Positions 40,736-52,740 of a stretch of DNA of 64,000 bases are shown piece after piece. The notes below the pieces were generated by a model. That model was given only the letters and a program-made list of their open reading frames with translations. It was not told where the DNA came from and ran no database searches. A program made the translations under genes and the position numbers. Each line of letters begins with the position of its first letter. The stretch's first letter is position 1. Source of the DNA: Apoderus coryli (taxonomy: Eukaryota > Arthropoda > Insecta > Coleoptera > Attelabidae); NCBI GenBank assembly GCA_911728435.2, contig OU452216.1, positions 7,762,342-7,826,341 on the forward strand. Reading direction: 5' to 3'.

Positions 40736-42299
40736 TTCCCCAGTGCATTTCAATCTACTAATTCAAACCATATTCACATATTGTGTAATGTGAAATAATA
40801 TCATTGTATGTAATCTTAAATAAATAAACAAATCTTCAGGGTATGCAACAAATAACCAGAGATATGAAGAAGGGAGAATTAGCTTCGACGATTGCGCATC
40901 CACTTTGCCGCCATTTTCGAGTCACAAACGTTAAAAATTAATACACTGTTAAACTTGGTGTGATTATGTTCTTATGTTTCATGTGAGTGTCTTTCACTAA
41001 AACAGGGTTTGGCTGCTATTTCTTAATTTTGTGCATTTATTTTGGATATTTGGTTTTTTATTAGTGCAGTTAGGGTTTAGTTTATCGCGTAAAAAAGGAA
41101 ATCCGTTAATTACTGTTAAGTGTAGGTGGCATGCTGTGCTGTTAAAAGCTGTACCAAAATTATAAATTGTGCCGAATTTAATATCTACGCAACCATACCA
41201 CACATTTCATATTTATTGTATGAAAGAAATAGAAAAAATAAAACAAACCAAACACCATTAATATGAAGATTATTATTATAGATTTTTATAGCATAAGGTA
41301 TTCTGGAATTAAGGAGGGTTTTTCTTATGGGCTTTTTCCCCTCATCAATTCCAGGTTAACTTTCTTATTGCTAATTATAAATAAATTAAGAATATTACAA
41401 ATTTCGTGTTTTCTTTTATTCTGCCGTTCTAATTTCCCTAACTTTGCCTATGCCGTGTGTATTCTGGGTAAGTAGTATTGAAAAGGGTGACAATGTTACA
41501 GAACACATAACGTAGATAGCAGTGGAAAAGAAGATACTTATGTAGATTGTTAAACAATCCTGGGTAAGTATGTTATATACTACAATAGATAAAACAAATA
41601 CCGATTTTATTACGTTCATTTAATAAATAATTAATGTAGTAAAGAATGATGAATATAATATCGCATATTTCCATACCATAACATGTACGCCTGAGCTAGA
41701 AGATGGCGGATCCCGTCATTAGAAAATTTGCGCATATTGACTCTCATTCTCCCCACTCTGCAAACATCTTTGAGAGACTTATGTTCGCAGAATACGTATA
41801 TTATAGACAGCTTAATGTAGTATTGACTATATACTGTCGTGATTGTGCGGGGGTCGTGACGTCAACGGCGACCGGAGTTCTGTGGCCACTAGAGTTGCGC
41901 AAATTTAGTCTATCGTTTATTGGTTTTGGGATTGGCGTTTTCGTTACGATAGTGTTGTGAGCTGTTACTGAAAGAATTTTATTATTTATTTTTTTAATTG
42001 ACTTGCCTATGTACTTATTGATGGCGAAATAACTATTTGATTTGATATACTTCCTCGAATAAGAGTTTAGACATTTTGGTGTTTTTGAATACTATCAAAA
42101 ATACTTTATATTTTTTCGATGAGAACGCTTTGAAATGTATTCAACAAAAAAAAAAACACATGAACAAAGTTATTAACTTTATGTATTTAGTAAGTTGGCA
42201 TATCACTGCATTATTACAAATTTATTCAAAATATCAATATACAATAGATATTATATCCTTGAATAACGAATCATTACGCTTCAATATATATACATATAG
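40736..42299. other. No confirmed gene; two CpG-richer, possibly promoter-like spots
   Basis: Near 40885-40930 (GCTTCGACGATTGCGCATCC) and 41690-41960 the composition is less AT-rich. The latter contains an 85-codon frame from an ATG in AAGATGGCGGA (41703-41960). Its sequence (MADPVIRKFAHIDSHSPHSA ...) shows no known domain, and no splice donor clearly ends it. It might be a first exon of a host gene, but nothing else supports that. Confidence 0.25.
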
Positions 42300-42740
42300 T
42301 ACAAAAAAAACCTAATAATACAAAAAAGAAATCTTATATATAATAAAAAAAACCTTATATAATACAATTCTAATACAAAAAAAAAAAAAACAACAACTAT
42401 AATACAAAATAAAAAAACAATTCTAATACAAAAAAAAACAACTATAATACAAAATAAAAAAACAATTCTAATACAAAAAAAAAACAACTATAATACAAAA
42501 TAAAAAAACAATTCTAATACAAAAAAAAACAACTATAATACAAAATAAAAAAACAATTCTAATACAAAAAAACAACAACTATAATACAAAATAAAAAAAC
42601 AATTCTAATACAAAAAAAAACAACTATAATACAAAATAAAAAAACAATTCTAATACAAAAAAAAAAGAACTATAATACAAAAAAAAAAACCTATTAAATA
42701 ACTATCATCTACTTCCATGCTGCCCGTGCTGCTTGATGGA
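42300..42740 (-). repeat. A-rich ~45-bp tandem repeat inside a putative exon
   Basis: The unit alternates ACAATTCTAATAC plus an A run and ACTATAATACAAAATAAAAA, about 45 bp, some seven times. On the minus strand it follows an acceptor GTTTTATAG and a short open exon start PSSSTGSMEVDDSYLIG (42740-42690). The same TATAATAC-plus-A-run expansion interrupts a family exon at 6360-6415. The 68-codon frame in the array is a repeat artefact. Confidence 0.7.
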
Positions 42741-42999
42741 CCTATAAAACAACAAATCTATATTAAAATCAGTTGTAATAGTTAATATGTTCAATTTTTT
42801 TGTTTAAATTAATTTTCGAGCATTATTTTTACAGGGCGTACCGAGAGAAAAGAGGTCGAGTGATACATCATTTTAAAGCATTTTTTATCTGTTTTACAGC
42901 GATAGGTCACTTTTAATATATGCATCATAATTATCGAGAAAATTGCATTTAAAATTCCACCAGTTGGATAGTCTTATAAGAATATATTTGGTAATTGAG
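42741..42999. other. No feature recognised
   Basis: Short AT-rich spacer with GTACCGAGAGAAAAGAGGTC near 42840; nothing assignable. Confidence 0.25.
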
Positions 43000-43046
43000 T
43001 GCTTTAACACAGTGATAGAGCGTGCGCTTCGCATGCGTTTTAGAGA
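43000..43046 (+). tRNA. tRNA-Ala(CGC)-like 5' half (pseudogene or SINE piece)
   Basis: AACACAGTGATAGAGC resembles a D arm. It is followed by GTGCGCTTCGCATGCG, an anticodon stem and a 7-nt loop TTCGCAT with anticodon CGC. No T arm or acceptor stem follows, since the next bases are TTTTAGAGAATTTT. It is therefore half a tRNA at most. Confidence 0.45.
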
Positions 43047-43214
43047 ATTTTATTACAAATGGAAATCTGCTGTAAGATTTGCGTTATATTTTGTGATAAT
43101 GAGGTAAAACCTGTAAACGAATGGTAGTATGGTTTTATGGTTAATACATTATTAGGGCATTTTTATTAGAAGAATTTAATGAACGTAACAATAATTTTCT
43201 AGCTTCATATGTTT

Positions 43215-43290
43215 TCGAGATATTTACATAAAGTTTGCATTTTTAAAAAATACAAACTTTATTTAAATATCTCGAAAACAAACTGATTAG
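43215..43290 (+). mobile_element. DD41D element 3' end hairpin without the gene
   Basis: TTTACATAAAGTTTGCATTT and its inverted partner AAACTTTATTTAAAT match the end of the degenerate transposon at 5171-5225, including the following ATCTCGAAAACAAA. The next sequence is again the 108-bp putative microexon block, as at 5.2 kb. Confidence 0.65.
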
Positions 43291-43329
43291 TTGAATGATG
43301 AATATAAAATTATTAAATCATATAACTAC

Positions 43330-43776
43330 CTGTAGTTGAAGATCCACTCCTGTTCCTGGTGAAGTGGATCCGGGCGGGTGAGGAGGAATTTTGCACCCCC
43401 CTCTCACCTCCTCTCCGCCCTTTTAAGATCCACTTACCTGAAAACAAGAAAAAGGAAATACAGGATAGTGAAAATAACACAATAAAAGTGTACTTGGAAC
43501 ATGGTAAAATATAAAAAATATCTTTATATAAATGTTCAAATTAGTGAAACATGTTTCGGAACTACAGTTCCATCTTCAGTGGCACTAATACCTAGTCACT
43601 TACGTTGAAAATTGTATAAATTAATTCATGGTTTAATTTTTGCCGTATACATGGATTAAATTCAATTATTTGCATTGTTATCGGGTTTTATTTGAATTTA
43701 CTGTTATTATCCTTACCTTAACACGCCTCTGCCACCATCCAAAGGAACCATCTTAGTTTTCTTATACCTTGGGAGT
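43330..43776 (-). pseudogene. Joined fragments: 108-bp microexon and a third KMVPLDGGRG exon
   Basis: The 108-bp segment 43330-43437 is the third copy of the putative microexon with an AG|GTAAGT junction. At 43717-43776 (minus) an acceptor TTTTCAG and donor GTAAGG frame a 60-nt exon. It reads LPRYKKTKMVPLDGGRGVL and is homologous to exon 2 of microgenes A and B (68 nt). The encoded core is conserved while many third positions differ. Its length differs from A and B by eight bases, so the upstream phase does not fit exon 1 of A or B. The two pieces meet at 43650 in a rearranged order. Confidence 0.5.
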
Positions 43777-44028
43777 CTGAAAAATAAATATCAAAATCAC
43801 GTTATTCAAATGATACAACAAATAGAAATAAGGGATGGAATGATATAGGTACCTAAATTTAACCGTTATCGAGAATTTTACGAATGAATATAACAAAATC
43901 AATATTATTATTACAAATTAAGAAAGTTCCTATTAACATAGTTCCGCAAACGCATTGTAACCGAGATCAAAATTATCGTGTTAATTTCGATACTGTTTCA
44001 TGTTGGGTGCCATGTGTGACAGTGTTTG

Positions 44029-44910
44029 AGGAAAAAACAAGAATTAATTTTTCAAAAGATTATATTTTTCAAAAGTTAATGTTCTTATTTAGTCCTTTGG
44101 CCTAGGACAGTCGTTTGGGGGTTAAATTAAGAAGGGCAATAATACAACATACAATTAACAAGTTACTCACATGCACTGGTGATATATTTACACTGCCTGA
44201 ATGGTTCCGGATCTGGGCGAGTGAGGAGGAATTTACAACTCCCTCTCACCTCCTCTTCGCCCTATGATCCATTTATCCTGAAAACAAGAAAAAGAAAATA
44301 CAGGATAATGAAAATAACGCACTAAAAGTGTATTTAAAACATGGTAAAATATAAAAAATATCTTTATATAAATGTTCAAATTAGCGAAACATGTTTCGGA
44401 ACTACAGTTCCATCTTCAGTGGCACTAATACCTAGTCACTTACGTTGAAAATGGTATAAATTAATTAATGGTTTAAATTTTGGAGGAAAATAAGAACATA
44501 ATAAAATAAAATCAAATACAGTTCTTTGCATTTTTGTTTTAAATACGGCCCTGAATTTTTTATTTTTTAAATTTAAAGCCATTTTTTTTTAATTTTTTTT
44601 TTGAAAAATTTTTTTTTTATTTTTTTGAAAATTTTTTTTTTTCAATTTTTTTTAAAAATTTTTTTTTTTAATTTTTTTGTTGAAATTTTTTTTTGAAAAT
44701 TTTTTTTTTTTATTTTTTTCTTGAGGAAAAAGCAAGAATTAATTTTTCAAAAGATTATATTTTTCAAAAGTTAATGTTCTTATTTAGTCCTTTGGCCTAG
44801 GACAGTCGTTTGGGAGTTAAATTAAGAAGGGCAATAATACAACATACAATTAACAAGTTACTCACATGCACTGGTGATATATTTACACTGCCTGAATGGT
44901 TCCGGATTCG
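44029..44910 (-). repeat. Direct duplication 44029-44210 / 44724-44910 around a family exon
   Basis: The block GAATTAATTTTTCAAAAGAT to TGGTTCCGGAT occurs twice. In the first copy a minus-strand exon (44171-44277) is complete. It has a TTTTCAG acceptor, an alternative CATAG acceptor at 44262, and ends CCAGTGCAT|GTGAGT. From the inner acceptor one frame reads GEEEVRGSCKFLLTRPDPEP onward. Another frame contains NHSGSVNISPV, as in the 194-bp array. In the second copy the exon is cut after GGTTCCGGAT. Confidence 0.6.
44575..44715. repeat. T-rich low-complexity tract
   Basis: Runs of T interrupted by GAAA or AAAA, like 16485-16740. It follows AAATACGGCCCTGAATTTTT, which is related to the hairpins at 2521-2570 and 51165-51295. 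Confidence 0.85.
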
Positions 44911-44977
44911 GATTCTTCTGTTCATCTTAATTGTTTTATTTTAAAAATAATATATAATAAAAAATAAAAAATAAAAT

Positions 44978-45539
44978 TCATTCGGCCGCATTGTCATTGT
45001 CCCCTGAAAAACAAAACATAAATAATATCATTGAATGTCAAGCATTTTGGTGTCCGACATAATCAGATTCAGTTGTAATTTTGGTTTCATTAGTTAGGGT
45101 TGGTTATCCCTCTCTTAAAACAATCTTCTCTGTGCGACCAATGACAATGAAGGATTTGAAACAGAATGTGTTTTGCGGCATCTAGCAAAACTATTTGCTT
45201 GAGCAAAGTTAACACAAAATACGATTTTTTCAACATGAATCGAATTATGAAAGTTTCTTGAGAAATAACCTAAACAGGGCCGGGGTAGGTGGTCTATTAA
45301 AAATAACTGGATGATGGGTAAATTGCCTAACATGCAGAGGCCAATAAAAAAAATAGCCTAACAGAATTATATTCAATACTGTATTAGATGTAGGTTATTT
45401 ACGTAATATTATGTACTTTGAACATTTTTGGCTTTTAACTTACTCTTGTTTTTCCTTGGACGCCCCGGGGGCCTCCTCGGCGTTTTTCTTATCATTTTTT
45501 TCTTTTTAGGCCGCCCCGGGGGCCTGTGTGCCATAACTT
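44978..45539 (-). pseudogene. Microgene E: AT-hook exon and terminal exon, first exon missing
   Basis: Exon 2 (45539-45444, 96 nt) follows TTATTTCAG and ends at GTAAGT. In the phase used by microgene C it encodes two AT-hook-like blocks, RPPGRPKKKK and RRPPGRPRKN. Exon 3 (45003-44978) completes RDNDNAAE and a stop. The intron between them is close to those of C and D. Compared with C (69-nt exon 2, one hook), E has gained 27 nt and a second hook. Upstream similarity ends near 45712, so no coiled-coil exon is attached. It may be a fragment or use a distant first exon. Confidence 0.6.
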
Positions 45540-45983
45540 CTGAAATAAATATAACATATTATATAATTAACTATGATTTACTTAATACTTTAACAATTTG
45601 ATAGAGGATGATGCATTTAAAAATCATACAGAAGTAACGTATGAATTTAATAGATACTTGTAAGTTACCTATAGCGTTAGAAATATGCATAATACAATGC
45701 TATTATTACCATTCTCCAGACTAACGAAGGGTCAGAAAAACCTTAAATATACAAGGTTTTTCAAAAAAGCTGGCTCGTTTCGAAAATATTTCAAACAAAT
45801 CGTCCTGAGGCAGTCATCTTTAACACCCTGTATTTTTGTAAATAAGGACTTTTCGACAACTTACAATTTTCGGCCAGCTTTTTTTGAAATACCTTGTATA
45901 GGCATTAAATGTTTTAACAAAATTGTAAGAGTGAGAAAATAATGAGTTTTAGGTCTTTTGTAAAACAAACTAATGTATTTTAA

Positions 45984-46215
45984 GCCAACGTTTCGACAAT
46001 CTTTATTGTCATCCTCAGGGCACAAATCATTGTTTCTTTTTGTCGGTAAGAATTTTTGATATAAACGAGACACGCACAAATAGAACATGTATGTATACTT
46101 ATGTATAAATAAAATAACATAAAAGTATAACAACAATACAATTAGTCGTCTAATCTGGATGGTATTTTATTTAGTGTGTTGTTATACTTTTATGTTATTT
46201 TATTTATACATAAGT
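45984..46215 (-). repeat. Penelope-type terminal hairpin and foldback
   Basis: On the minus strand 46021-45984 reads GCC, CTGAGGA, T, GACAAT/ATTGTC hairpin, GAAAC, GTTGGC. This is the same architecture as the hammerhead-like motif at 989-1029 but with a changed core (CTGAGGA). Beyond it, 46085-46140 and 46150-46208 form inverted arms sharing TATACTTTTATGTTATTTTA. No coding sequence of the element is present. Confidence 0.5.
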
Positions 46216-46363
46216 CGTAATGGATTATTTCAGACAATAATTGTGATTTATTTAAAATATTAAATTTTTATTTTTATTTACGTAATATTATGTACTTTAA
46301 ACATTTTTACCTTTTAACTTAATGGCTTTCACTTTTTTCGGGCGGCCCCTTTTTCTTTGTGTT

Positions 46364-48211
46364 TTAACCCGCATTGATTGATTTAAACGGGGCCGCCCCC
46401 GTCCCCGACAAACCACCGTAGTCATCGAACTCCTCCTTGGTTTTTCTGAAAGAAATATAACATATTATTATTAGGAATGGGCTTGTTTAACAAAACAAGA
46501 CTTAAAATCCGAGAGTTTGTCTGTCAACCACTATACTTTCACCAGACGGCCGTTTCGTCGATCCACGACTCATCAGTGGTGATCGGTCAGTAGTTGACAG
46601 CCAAACTCTCGCAAATAATGTGGTATATACCACAAACGGTACAGAGATGTAAAAGGATGTGTTTGGCGACATCTAGTTTTATTGTTGGTAGTACGCAGAG
46701 TGAACACAGTTACTTTATGGGGTCAGAGACCTCCCAGGCAGTCGATATAGGAACTGTGTTCACTCGGTGTACTACCAACAATAAAACTAGATGTCGCCAA
46801 ACACATCCTTTTACATATTATTATTAGGTATATATAGGTAAGTTTAAAAAGTATGATTTTTTAAATTTTTGAACCCATTTTTCAACCCCTTTCCTAAGCT
46901 CAATATTTCCTAAAAGCTAATGAGCACCTACACAACATATCCTGTAGTGTTTATGTACCAAATTTGCTAAAATATTATATTAATAAAAATTAAATCCAAC
47001 GACTGCGATTTAAAAAAAAAAGGCTGAATGTACAAGTTTCAATTTGGATGCCGAAAGAGAAGTGATTTTTTAGTATACGATAATTATATTATTCTTAGAG
47101 AATAGTCGAATATAGCAAAAAGCTGTTGTACCTACTGAACGGATTAAATTCAATTATTTGCATTGTTATCGGGTTTTATTTGAATTTACTGTTATTATCC
47201 TTACCTTAGTATTCCCCGTCCCCCATCGAGGGGCACCATTTTCGTCCGTTTGTAAATTGGGGCTTTATCTTGCTGAAAAATAAATATCAAAATCACGTTA
47301 TTCAAATGATACAACAAATAGAAATAAAGGATGGAATGATATAGGTACCTAAATTTAACCGTTATCGAGAATTTTACGAATGAATATAACAAAATCGATA
47401 TTATTATTACAAATTAAGAAAGTTCCTATAAACATAGTTCTGCAAACGCATTGTAACCGAGATACAGGGCGTTCAAAATTAGCCCCTGATGATGGTTTTT
47501 TGTTAATATTAACCTACCTATTTGATTTTTAATTCTTATAATACCTATTATATATTATAATTATATCAAAATACAAGAAAACCATTTTTAGGCAAATTAC
47601 AATTACTTTTATTAATGTATACCACCTATTTTTGAATTGAAAATGACTTTAAATTTAAAAATAAAAAAATCCAGAGCCGTATTTCATAAAACCAAGTTGA
47701 TGATGGTATTTAAAAAACAAAACGTCGTAGTGAAAACATTTGTAAACGCTATGTTATTCTCCCCAACAAAAAAGAATGAGTTGCTATTAACAATTGGGAA
47801 TTTAGAGAATATTATTTACAACTACTATAACTACATTTAAATACATATACACTGTGGCACAAGAATAATGGCCGCCACAGTTTAAAACAAAGTACTATTT
47901 TTGTTAAATGTGTTGAGTGTATCGTTTTTTAAACTTGTTAAAAGAATTACATAATGTTTAACGTATCGTATTTTGCGAGTTACATAAAAATAAATGTAAT
48001 TTCAGTCGTACACCTTCGAAATAAAAAAAATAAAGGAAATAATTTTCATCTTACTTGAAAGAACGGGAATAAGTCTCTGATGATTTATGGCTATTACTTA
48101 AGATTTGAATATGATAGAGACTTCCGAATACTTTCTTAAAGCAAAGCTAAGTTGTATCTAATAACTAAACTAAAGTACTTACTTTTTTTTCATCCATTTT
48201 GGAGTTGTGAT
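46364..48211 (-). CDS. Microgene B: three-exon, 54-residue paralogue of A
   Basis: Coding parts are 48183-48197, 47205-47272 and 46364-46445 (15+68+82 nt, 55 codons with stop). Splice sites equal those of A. The protein starts MDEKKQDKAPIYKR, has the core TKMVPLDGGRG, and ends KTKEEFDDYGG...SINAG. Exon 1 is MDEKK against MSVDNK in A. Exon 2 differs from A at roughly a third of its bases, mostly outside or synonymous within KMVPLDGGRG, while the adjoining introns are identical over more than 100 bp each side. Exon 3 differs by one base (SFNAG to SINAG). This pattern argues for selection or exon replacement rather than neutral drift. No function is known. Confidence 0.6.
46476..46813 (-). mobile_element. 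338-bp hairpin-chain insertion with hammerhead ribozyme, copy 2
   Basis: This has the same length and flanks as 1361-1698, with direct repeats CATATTATTATTAGG at 46461-46475 and 46814-46828. Carried along by segmental duplication rather than inserted independently. Confidence 0.75.
46539..46582 (-). ncRNA. Hammerhead ribozyme, copy 2
   Basis: All stems and core bases equal those at 1424-1467: stem I TCACCA/TGGTGA, CTGATGA, stem II GTCG/CGAC, GAAA, short stem III, cleavage after GTC. Confidence 0.85.
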
Positions 48212-48712
48212 CTGAAATAAGTATATTGCTTTTATTTAATAATAATAATAATAAAGGTCTTTTATTGCATATTTAACAAACAAGTAAATTAATTTTTTAT
48301 ATACGCAATTGGGCGAGATTCAGTACGTCTGTTCAATTGATAAATATTAAGATCGGAATATTAATTGAACATTACTAGCAAACGGTTCAAGATACAATCT
48401 AAAATAACCGCCTACAATTTAGATACAGGGTAATTCAAGAATTTGAATTTTTTTATATTTTCGGGGGTTGTTGGGTGACCACAGTTCACTTTTGAATGTG
48501 TTATTTATTATGTACAGGCTTTTAAATAATTTACTTGTATACAGGGTAATCCCAATGCACTTTTAAGTGAATTATTTATCATGTTCAAAACAATATATAC
48601 AGGGTGATGCAAAAAATATATTAATTTTACCACACGTAAATTTTTTAGAGCAAAACGAAAATGTGAGAAACTTTTAATTTTTTTTTTTAGTTTGCTAGAA
48701 TGGTTTCATACA

Positions 48713-48787
48713 TTTTTAGCTCTCCATATCATATATGTAATATATGATATGGATCATATATGTAATATATGATATGGAGAGCTGAAA
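48713..48787. repeat. Expanded palindrome (partner of 3622-3673)
   Basis: The duplicated segment here has the palindrome's inner ATCATATATGTAATATATGA unit twice, joined by TATGG. Copy 1 has it once. The outer arms are retained. Confidence 0.9.
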
Positions 48788-49787
48788 ATATATATAAATT
48801 TTAGATAAATGACAAAAAGGTCATAAAATTATTACTTTTACACTTAAATATGGAGAGCTATTCGTGCCTCGAGGGCAACAGTTTATTAAGATTACGGAAT
48901 AACTTTGGCCTCTGAAATTCTTTTATAAAAAAATTAAATTTCTTTTTGCAAATGTTGACGGTCTTGAATCATATCCCAACTAGCAATTCGACATTCTTAA
49001 AGAACTAATATATTTTATAATTATTTTATTGCCGCTTAGTTAAAACTTTTTTGTTCTTTAAAGTTTCGTTTCGTGATTAAACTGCTGTGTTAAACTTTTC
49101 TGTGACAAAAATTGTTTTAAGAACGTTTTTACAGCAAAATAATAAAATAGTTATAAAATATGATATTGTAACAATTTTATAAACGTTTATAAAATACTTT
49201 TTGTAGGACGAATTTGTTTCGAATGATAATTGGTTTTGAAAGCATTTTGTAAAAGTACTAGTCTGGATTAACTTGTTCCTTTAAAAACAATTATAAAATT
49301 ATTCTGTTAAAGTACATTTCGTAATAATAAAATAGTTTTTTTATTGTCGTTATTAAGAGCGATTTGTTATCTGCAGCAAATTGGTGCGCAAATTAATAAT
49401 TACAAAATTGTTTTTTAGTTATTTTATTAAAAACAATAAAAAAATAAATATGTTGCCAATGCATATTTTATAAAATTAAAATGCTGTCATAAACATTACC
49501 TAGAACTAATATATAACATAGTCTTATTTATTTTCAACTGATATTTATTGTTATATCATACACAGGTTTAAAATGTTGTCCAAACGAAAAGCAGTTGTGC
49601 ATTTAATAGAAAATTAATTACAATATTATAAATTAGCAAAGGCAAAACATTAGTGACTATAATAAAGAGTAGCAAACTGTAATGGAATCTAATCAAATTA
49701 ATGACAATTTATAAGACACCAAATATTTTGAAGACTGATAAATTCTCAGGAGGAATTATTACTAGATGGTGAGCGGGTAGCCGAAAT

Positions 49788-51716
49788 AGAGAATTGGTGA
49801 TCAATATCATGCTTCAAGCACAAGTGAGCTAGAAAAAATGCAAAACTAAGAGAAAACATGCGAACATGGGCATTATCAAATAATGTTCCGCATTTTTCCC
49901 AAAAGAAGCTTTTTGCTATACTCAATAAACACATGCCAAATTTTCTACCTCAAGATCCTCCAACTCTCTTAAAGACACTCAACAAACCGTTTTAATAACG
50001 GCAGTTATAACATACATTAACATAAAAGAGCTCAATTTAGGTTATGTTTAAATTACTCCCGTAAAAGCTAATAAGAGAGTAACTATAAAAGCATTTTGTT
50101 TTATAAGAACACATTAAAAGTTTTTATAAAACATAATATGTTAAAGTTTGTTTTGTAAAACTCTGTTTACTATTTTAATAAGCTCTACAGAATCAGTCAT
50201 TATATAATAAAGGATATCGCAAAAGATTATTTTCAACAATAAGTGACAATAAAAAAAATATTTTATATAATTTATAAAATCTAAATTCATTAATTTACAT
50301 AATTCGCGAGGCGCATTAAAATTTTAATAATAATATACAATATATTTAACAGTAAATTTTGTTTCGCAGCCAAATCTGCTCATGGGTGAATTTTATCTGA
50401 CTTATTTTATTATTCATTATTGGGTATTATAGCGTTTTATATTATTTTTACCTCCATGATTGTTCAGATTTTATTAATGTGTACCAACAACAATGCATAA
50501 TAATTATAAAATAATTTTGTATAAAAATGTATTTTAGAAAAACGTTTTTATCCTTTAACTGTTGCCGCTGATAGCAAAAATGTCGAAATTGAGGCTCTTA
50601 TAAAAGAGTTATAAAATATGTTTATAACAGTTTTATTTGATTTTTATTAAATATTTATTCAAGTTCTAAAAACTATTGTATAATAGCAACAAGCAAAATT
50701 TATAGAGTCGTTAAAGAGTCGATTTGTTTTATAAATCTGCGCCTTTTTCGTGTTTATAAGGCGCGTAAGAACGTTGTGAAAATGTTTATAAAACAATGGG
50801 TGTTTTATAAAATATATTTTATAAATGTTCTTACAGCAATTAAAAAAGTTAAATTGTTAGTTGGGAGTAGATACCAAGAAATAAATTTAAAATTAAGTTT
50901 AAATACCTAAATGTAAATTTGAAACAAATAGTTTAACGTTTGCTGTGTGTATATATATAGAACCAAGTGAAGATAAGGTTTCAGCGATAAATAATAAAAC
51001 CAGTACTTCAATTTTATGATTATAAAAAATGTTTAAAAATTTCTGTGGATTCTTCGAGTAATGCCATTGATCTGTTTATTATGATTGATTCAAAATCATT
51101 AACATCAACTCAAAGAAATTATGCAAGACGGCATAGTCGAATATATACAATCCTTAAATTAAAAATGGCTTTAAATTGAACAATAAAAATCCAGGGGCAT
51201 ATTTAAAGAAACCATCATCAATTTCGGTTCTTTAAATACGCCCGTGGATTTTTATCGTTCGATTTAATGCCATTTTTAATTCAAAAACACGTAATGGTTT
51301 AAACACGTTTTCAGAGTTTGTTGTAATTATGTATTGTAGTGTAAATTTTTTTAAGTACGTACAATTAGTATGGTCCCAATTGATGGTAGAGAAACCTTGT
51401 TGTTTTTTTTTTCTACGAACAAACTGTTGTAATATTCGAATAGCGATCAGCCAATAGTAATTTAATAATGTAAATCACAGAGTGTACTATTAAAAGTAAA
51501 ATCTATAAGATAAATAAGTTAAAATAGTTATTATTTCTTGATAAGAACAATAAATAAATTGTGATCACCCTGTATATCAAAAACGAAGCATTTTATATGT
51601 TCATATGAAAAAAAAAATCTTATTTTTGTTTGTTGAATGTCCCCTTAAATTATTTTAACTTATTATATATTTTAAATACAATTTTTTATTTCAGAAAGCT
51701 TATAGTTTAGGTATAG
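49788..51716. other. No gene; TTATAAAA-dense DNA, a Ty3 scrap and a hairpin
   Basis: From 49990 to 50850 the words TTATAAAA and TTTATAAAAC recur many times, as in the tail of the duplicated segment (3950-4330). At about 50905-50990 is a decayed copy of the Ty3/gypsy scrap seen at 11555. At 51165-51295 two ~55-bp arms pair around a short centre (AATAAAAATCCAGGGGCATA and its partner). No coding frame is supported. Confidence 0.5.
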
Positions 51717-52137
51717 GAACAAATTTAATGGTAAAGAAGCACCATTTTTATTCTATATTGGTACTTCAAATTTCATATGTATTCAATTTTCTATTTTTAT
51801 GAGTAAAAAATAATATATTCGTAAGAATGTTTCTGAAAATTAGCTGAAACCAAGTACTGGAAACAATTTCACTTCTATAATAAAAAAAAAATAAATTTAA
51901 AAACTTACTTTTTGTTTTTTTATTACTATTATTTTATTACTATACTTGCTGCTATGCTAAACAAGACTGAATGTTTTCGTTTTTGAGTTGTTTAAAAATC
52001 ATGTTGTTAAAGGCGACGATGTTGCCAAAACTCGCTTAATGGCATATACCTGTAATTACAATTGCTAAATTTGTATCTGACTTTAACAAACTTAGGGATC
52101 CGTAAGAGATCATATACGTATAAATTAAAGGTTAAAG
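51717..52137 (-). repeat. ~430-bp repeat, inverted partner of 18575-19008
   Basis: Reverse complement of 18575-19008 with scattered changes, including shared AGATCATATAC-type ends and GGCGACGATGTTGCCAAAAC. It shows no coding content. Confidence 0.8.
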
Positions 52138-52544
52138 GTTATTATATTTTAAAACAGGCAAATATTTAAAGTATTAGATTACTTAAGTGAGAAATTATGC
52201 TCTAGCAGTCAAAAATATCCCATATTATTAAAACACTGGCAACAAAGTTGCAGCTAGGTATTTTAAACAGTTCGCATATAAAGTATAAATAAATATAGGT
52301 AAGTTGATGGTAAAACAGGGAGAAAAAAAATAAATTAAATAAAGGTAAATGTAACCATGAGTTTGTATTTAAGTCCCACTTTGAAAAATCATAAAGAACG
52401 TGCATTCTGAATCTATTAGATAAGATCGAGATTGGGTCTAGTAATCCCAGAGTTGGTCATCAAGGAAAATTCTCCACCCTATCAAATATAGAAGTTTGAA
52501 ATGCCAAACCAGGAAAACACTCTTATTAAATGATACGAACTAAA

Positions 52545-52740
52545 CAGGTTTCTAGTCTGGGATTTATATTAATTCAGGTTAAATACGTTAGAAAAGAGTT
52601 TCTTTTTAAATTCTTGTGAATATTTTACACTTTTAAAATATTGAAATACACATACCGTAGAAGAAATGTCATAAAATAGAATATTATTGATTTTTTAAAT
52701 TGTGCCTTCACCAAAAGACAAGTAATAAGATGTTCTTAAA
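52545..52740 (-). repeat. Isolated, inverted satellite monomer relic
   Basis: Read on the minus strand it matches the satellite monomer at diverged level: CTTGTCTTTTGGTGAAGGC, the TGTGTATTTCAATATT region, the AAGAATTTAAA...AAACT region and CTAGAAAC. It lies 37 kb from one array and 10 kb from the other. Confidence 0.7.

Larger units (their letters stand above)
46210..49787 (+). repeat. Segmental duplication, copy 2 (partner 1105-4670)
   Basis: The order of parts is the same as in copy 1: last exon, ribozyme insertion, middle exon, first exon, palindrome, then AT-rich tail. Intron sequence is nearly identical to copy 1 while exons 1 and 2 differ strongly. The copy continues past the point where copy 1 meets the DD41D remnant. 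Confidence 0.9.

Noticed and set aside
41126..41215. CAVKSC-containing stretch as a THAP first half
   Set aside because: The Cys spacing fits but no tryptophan, proline or second Cys-His pair follows and it is on the opposite strand from the THAP relic.
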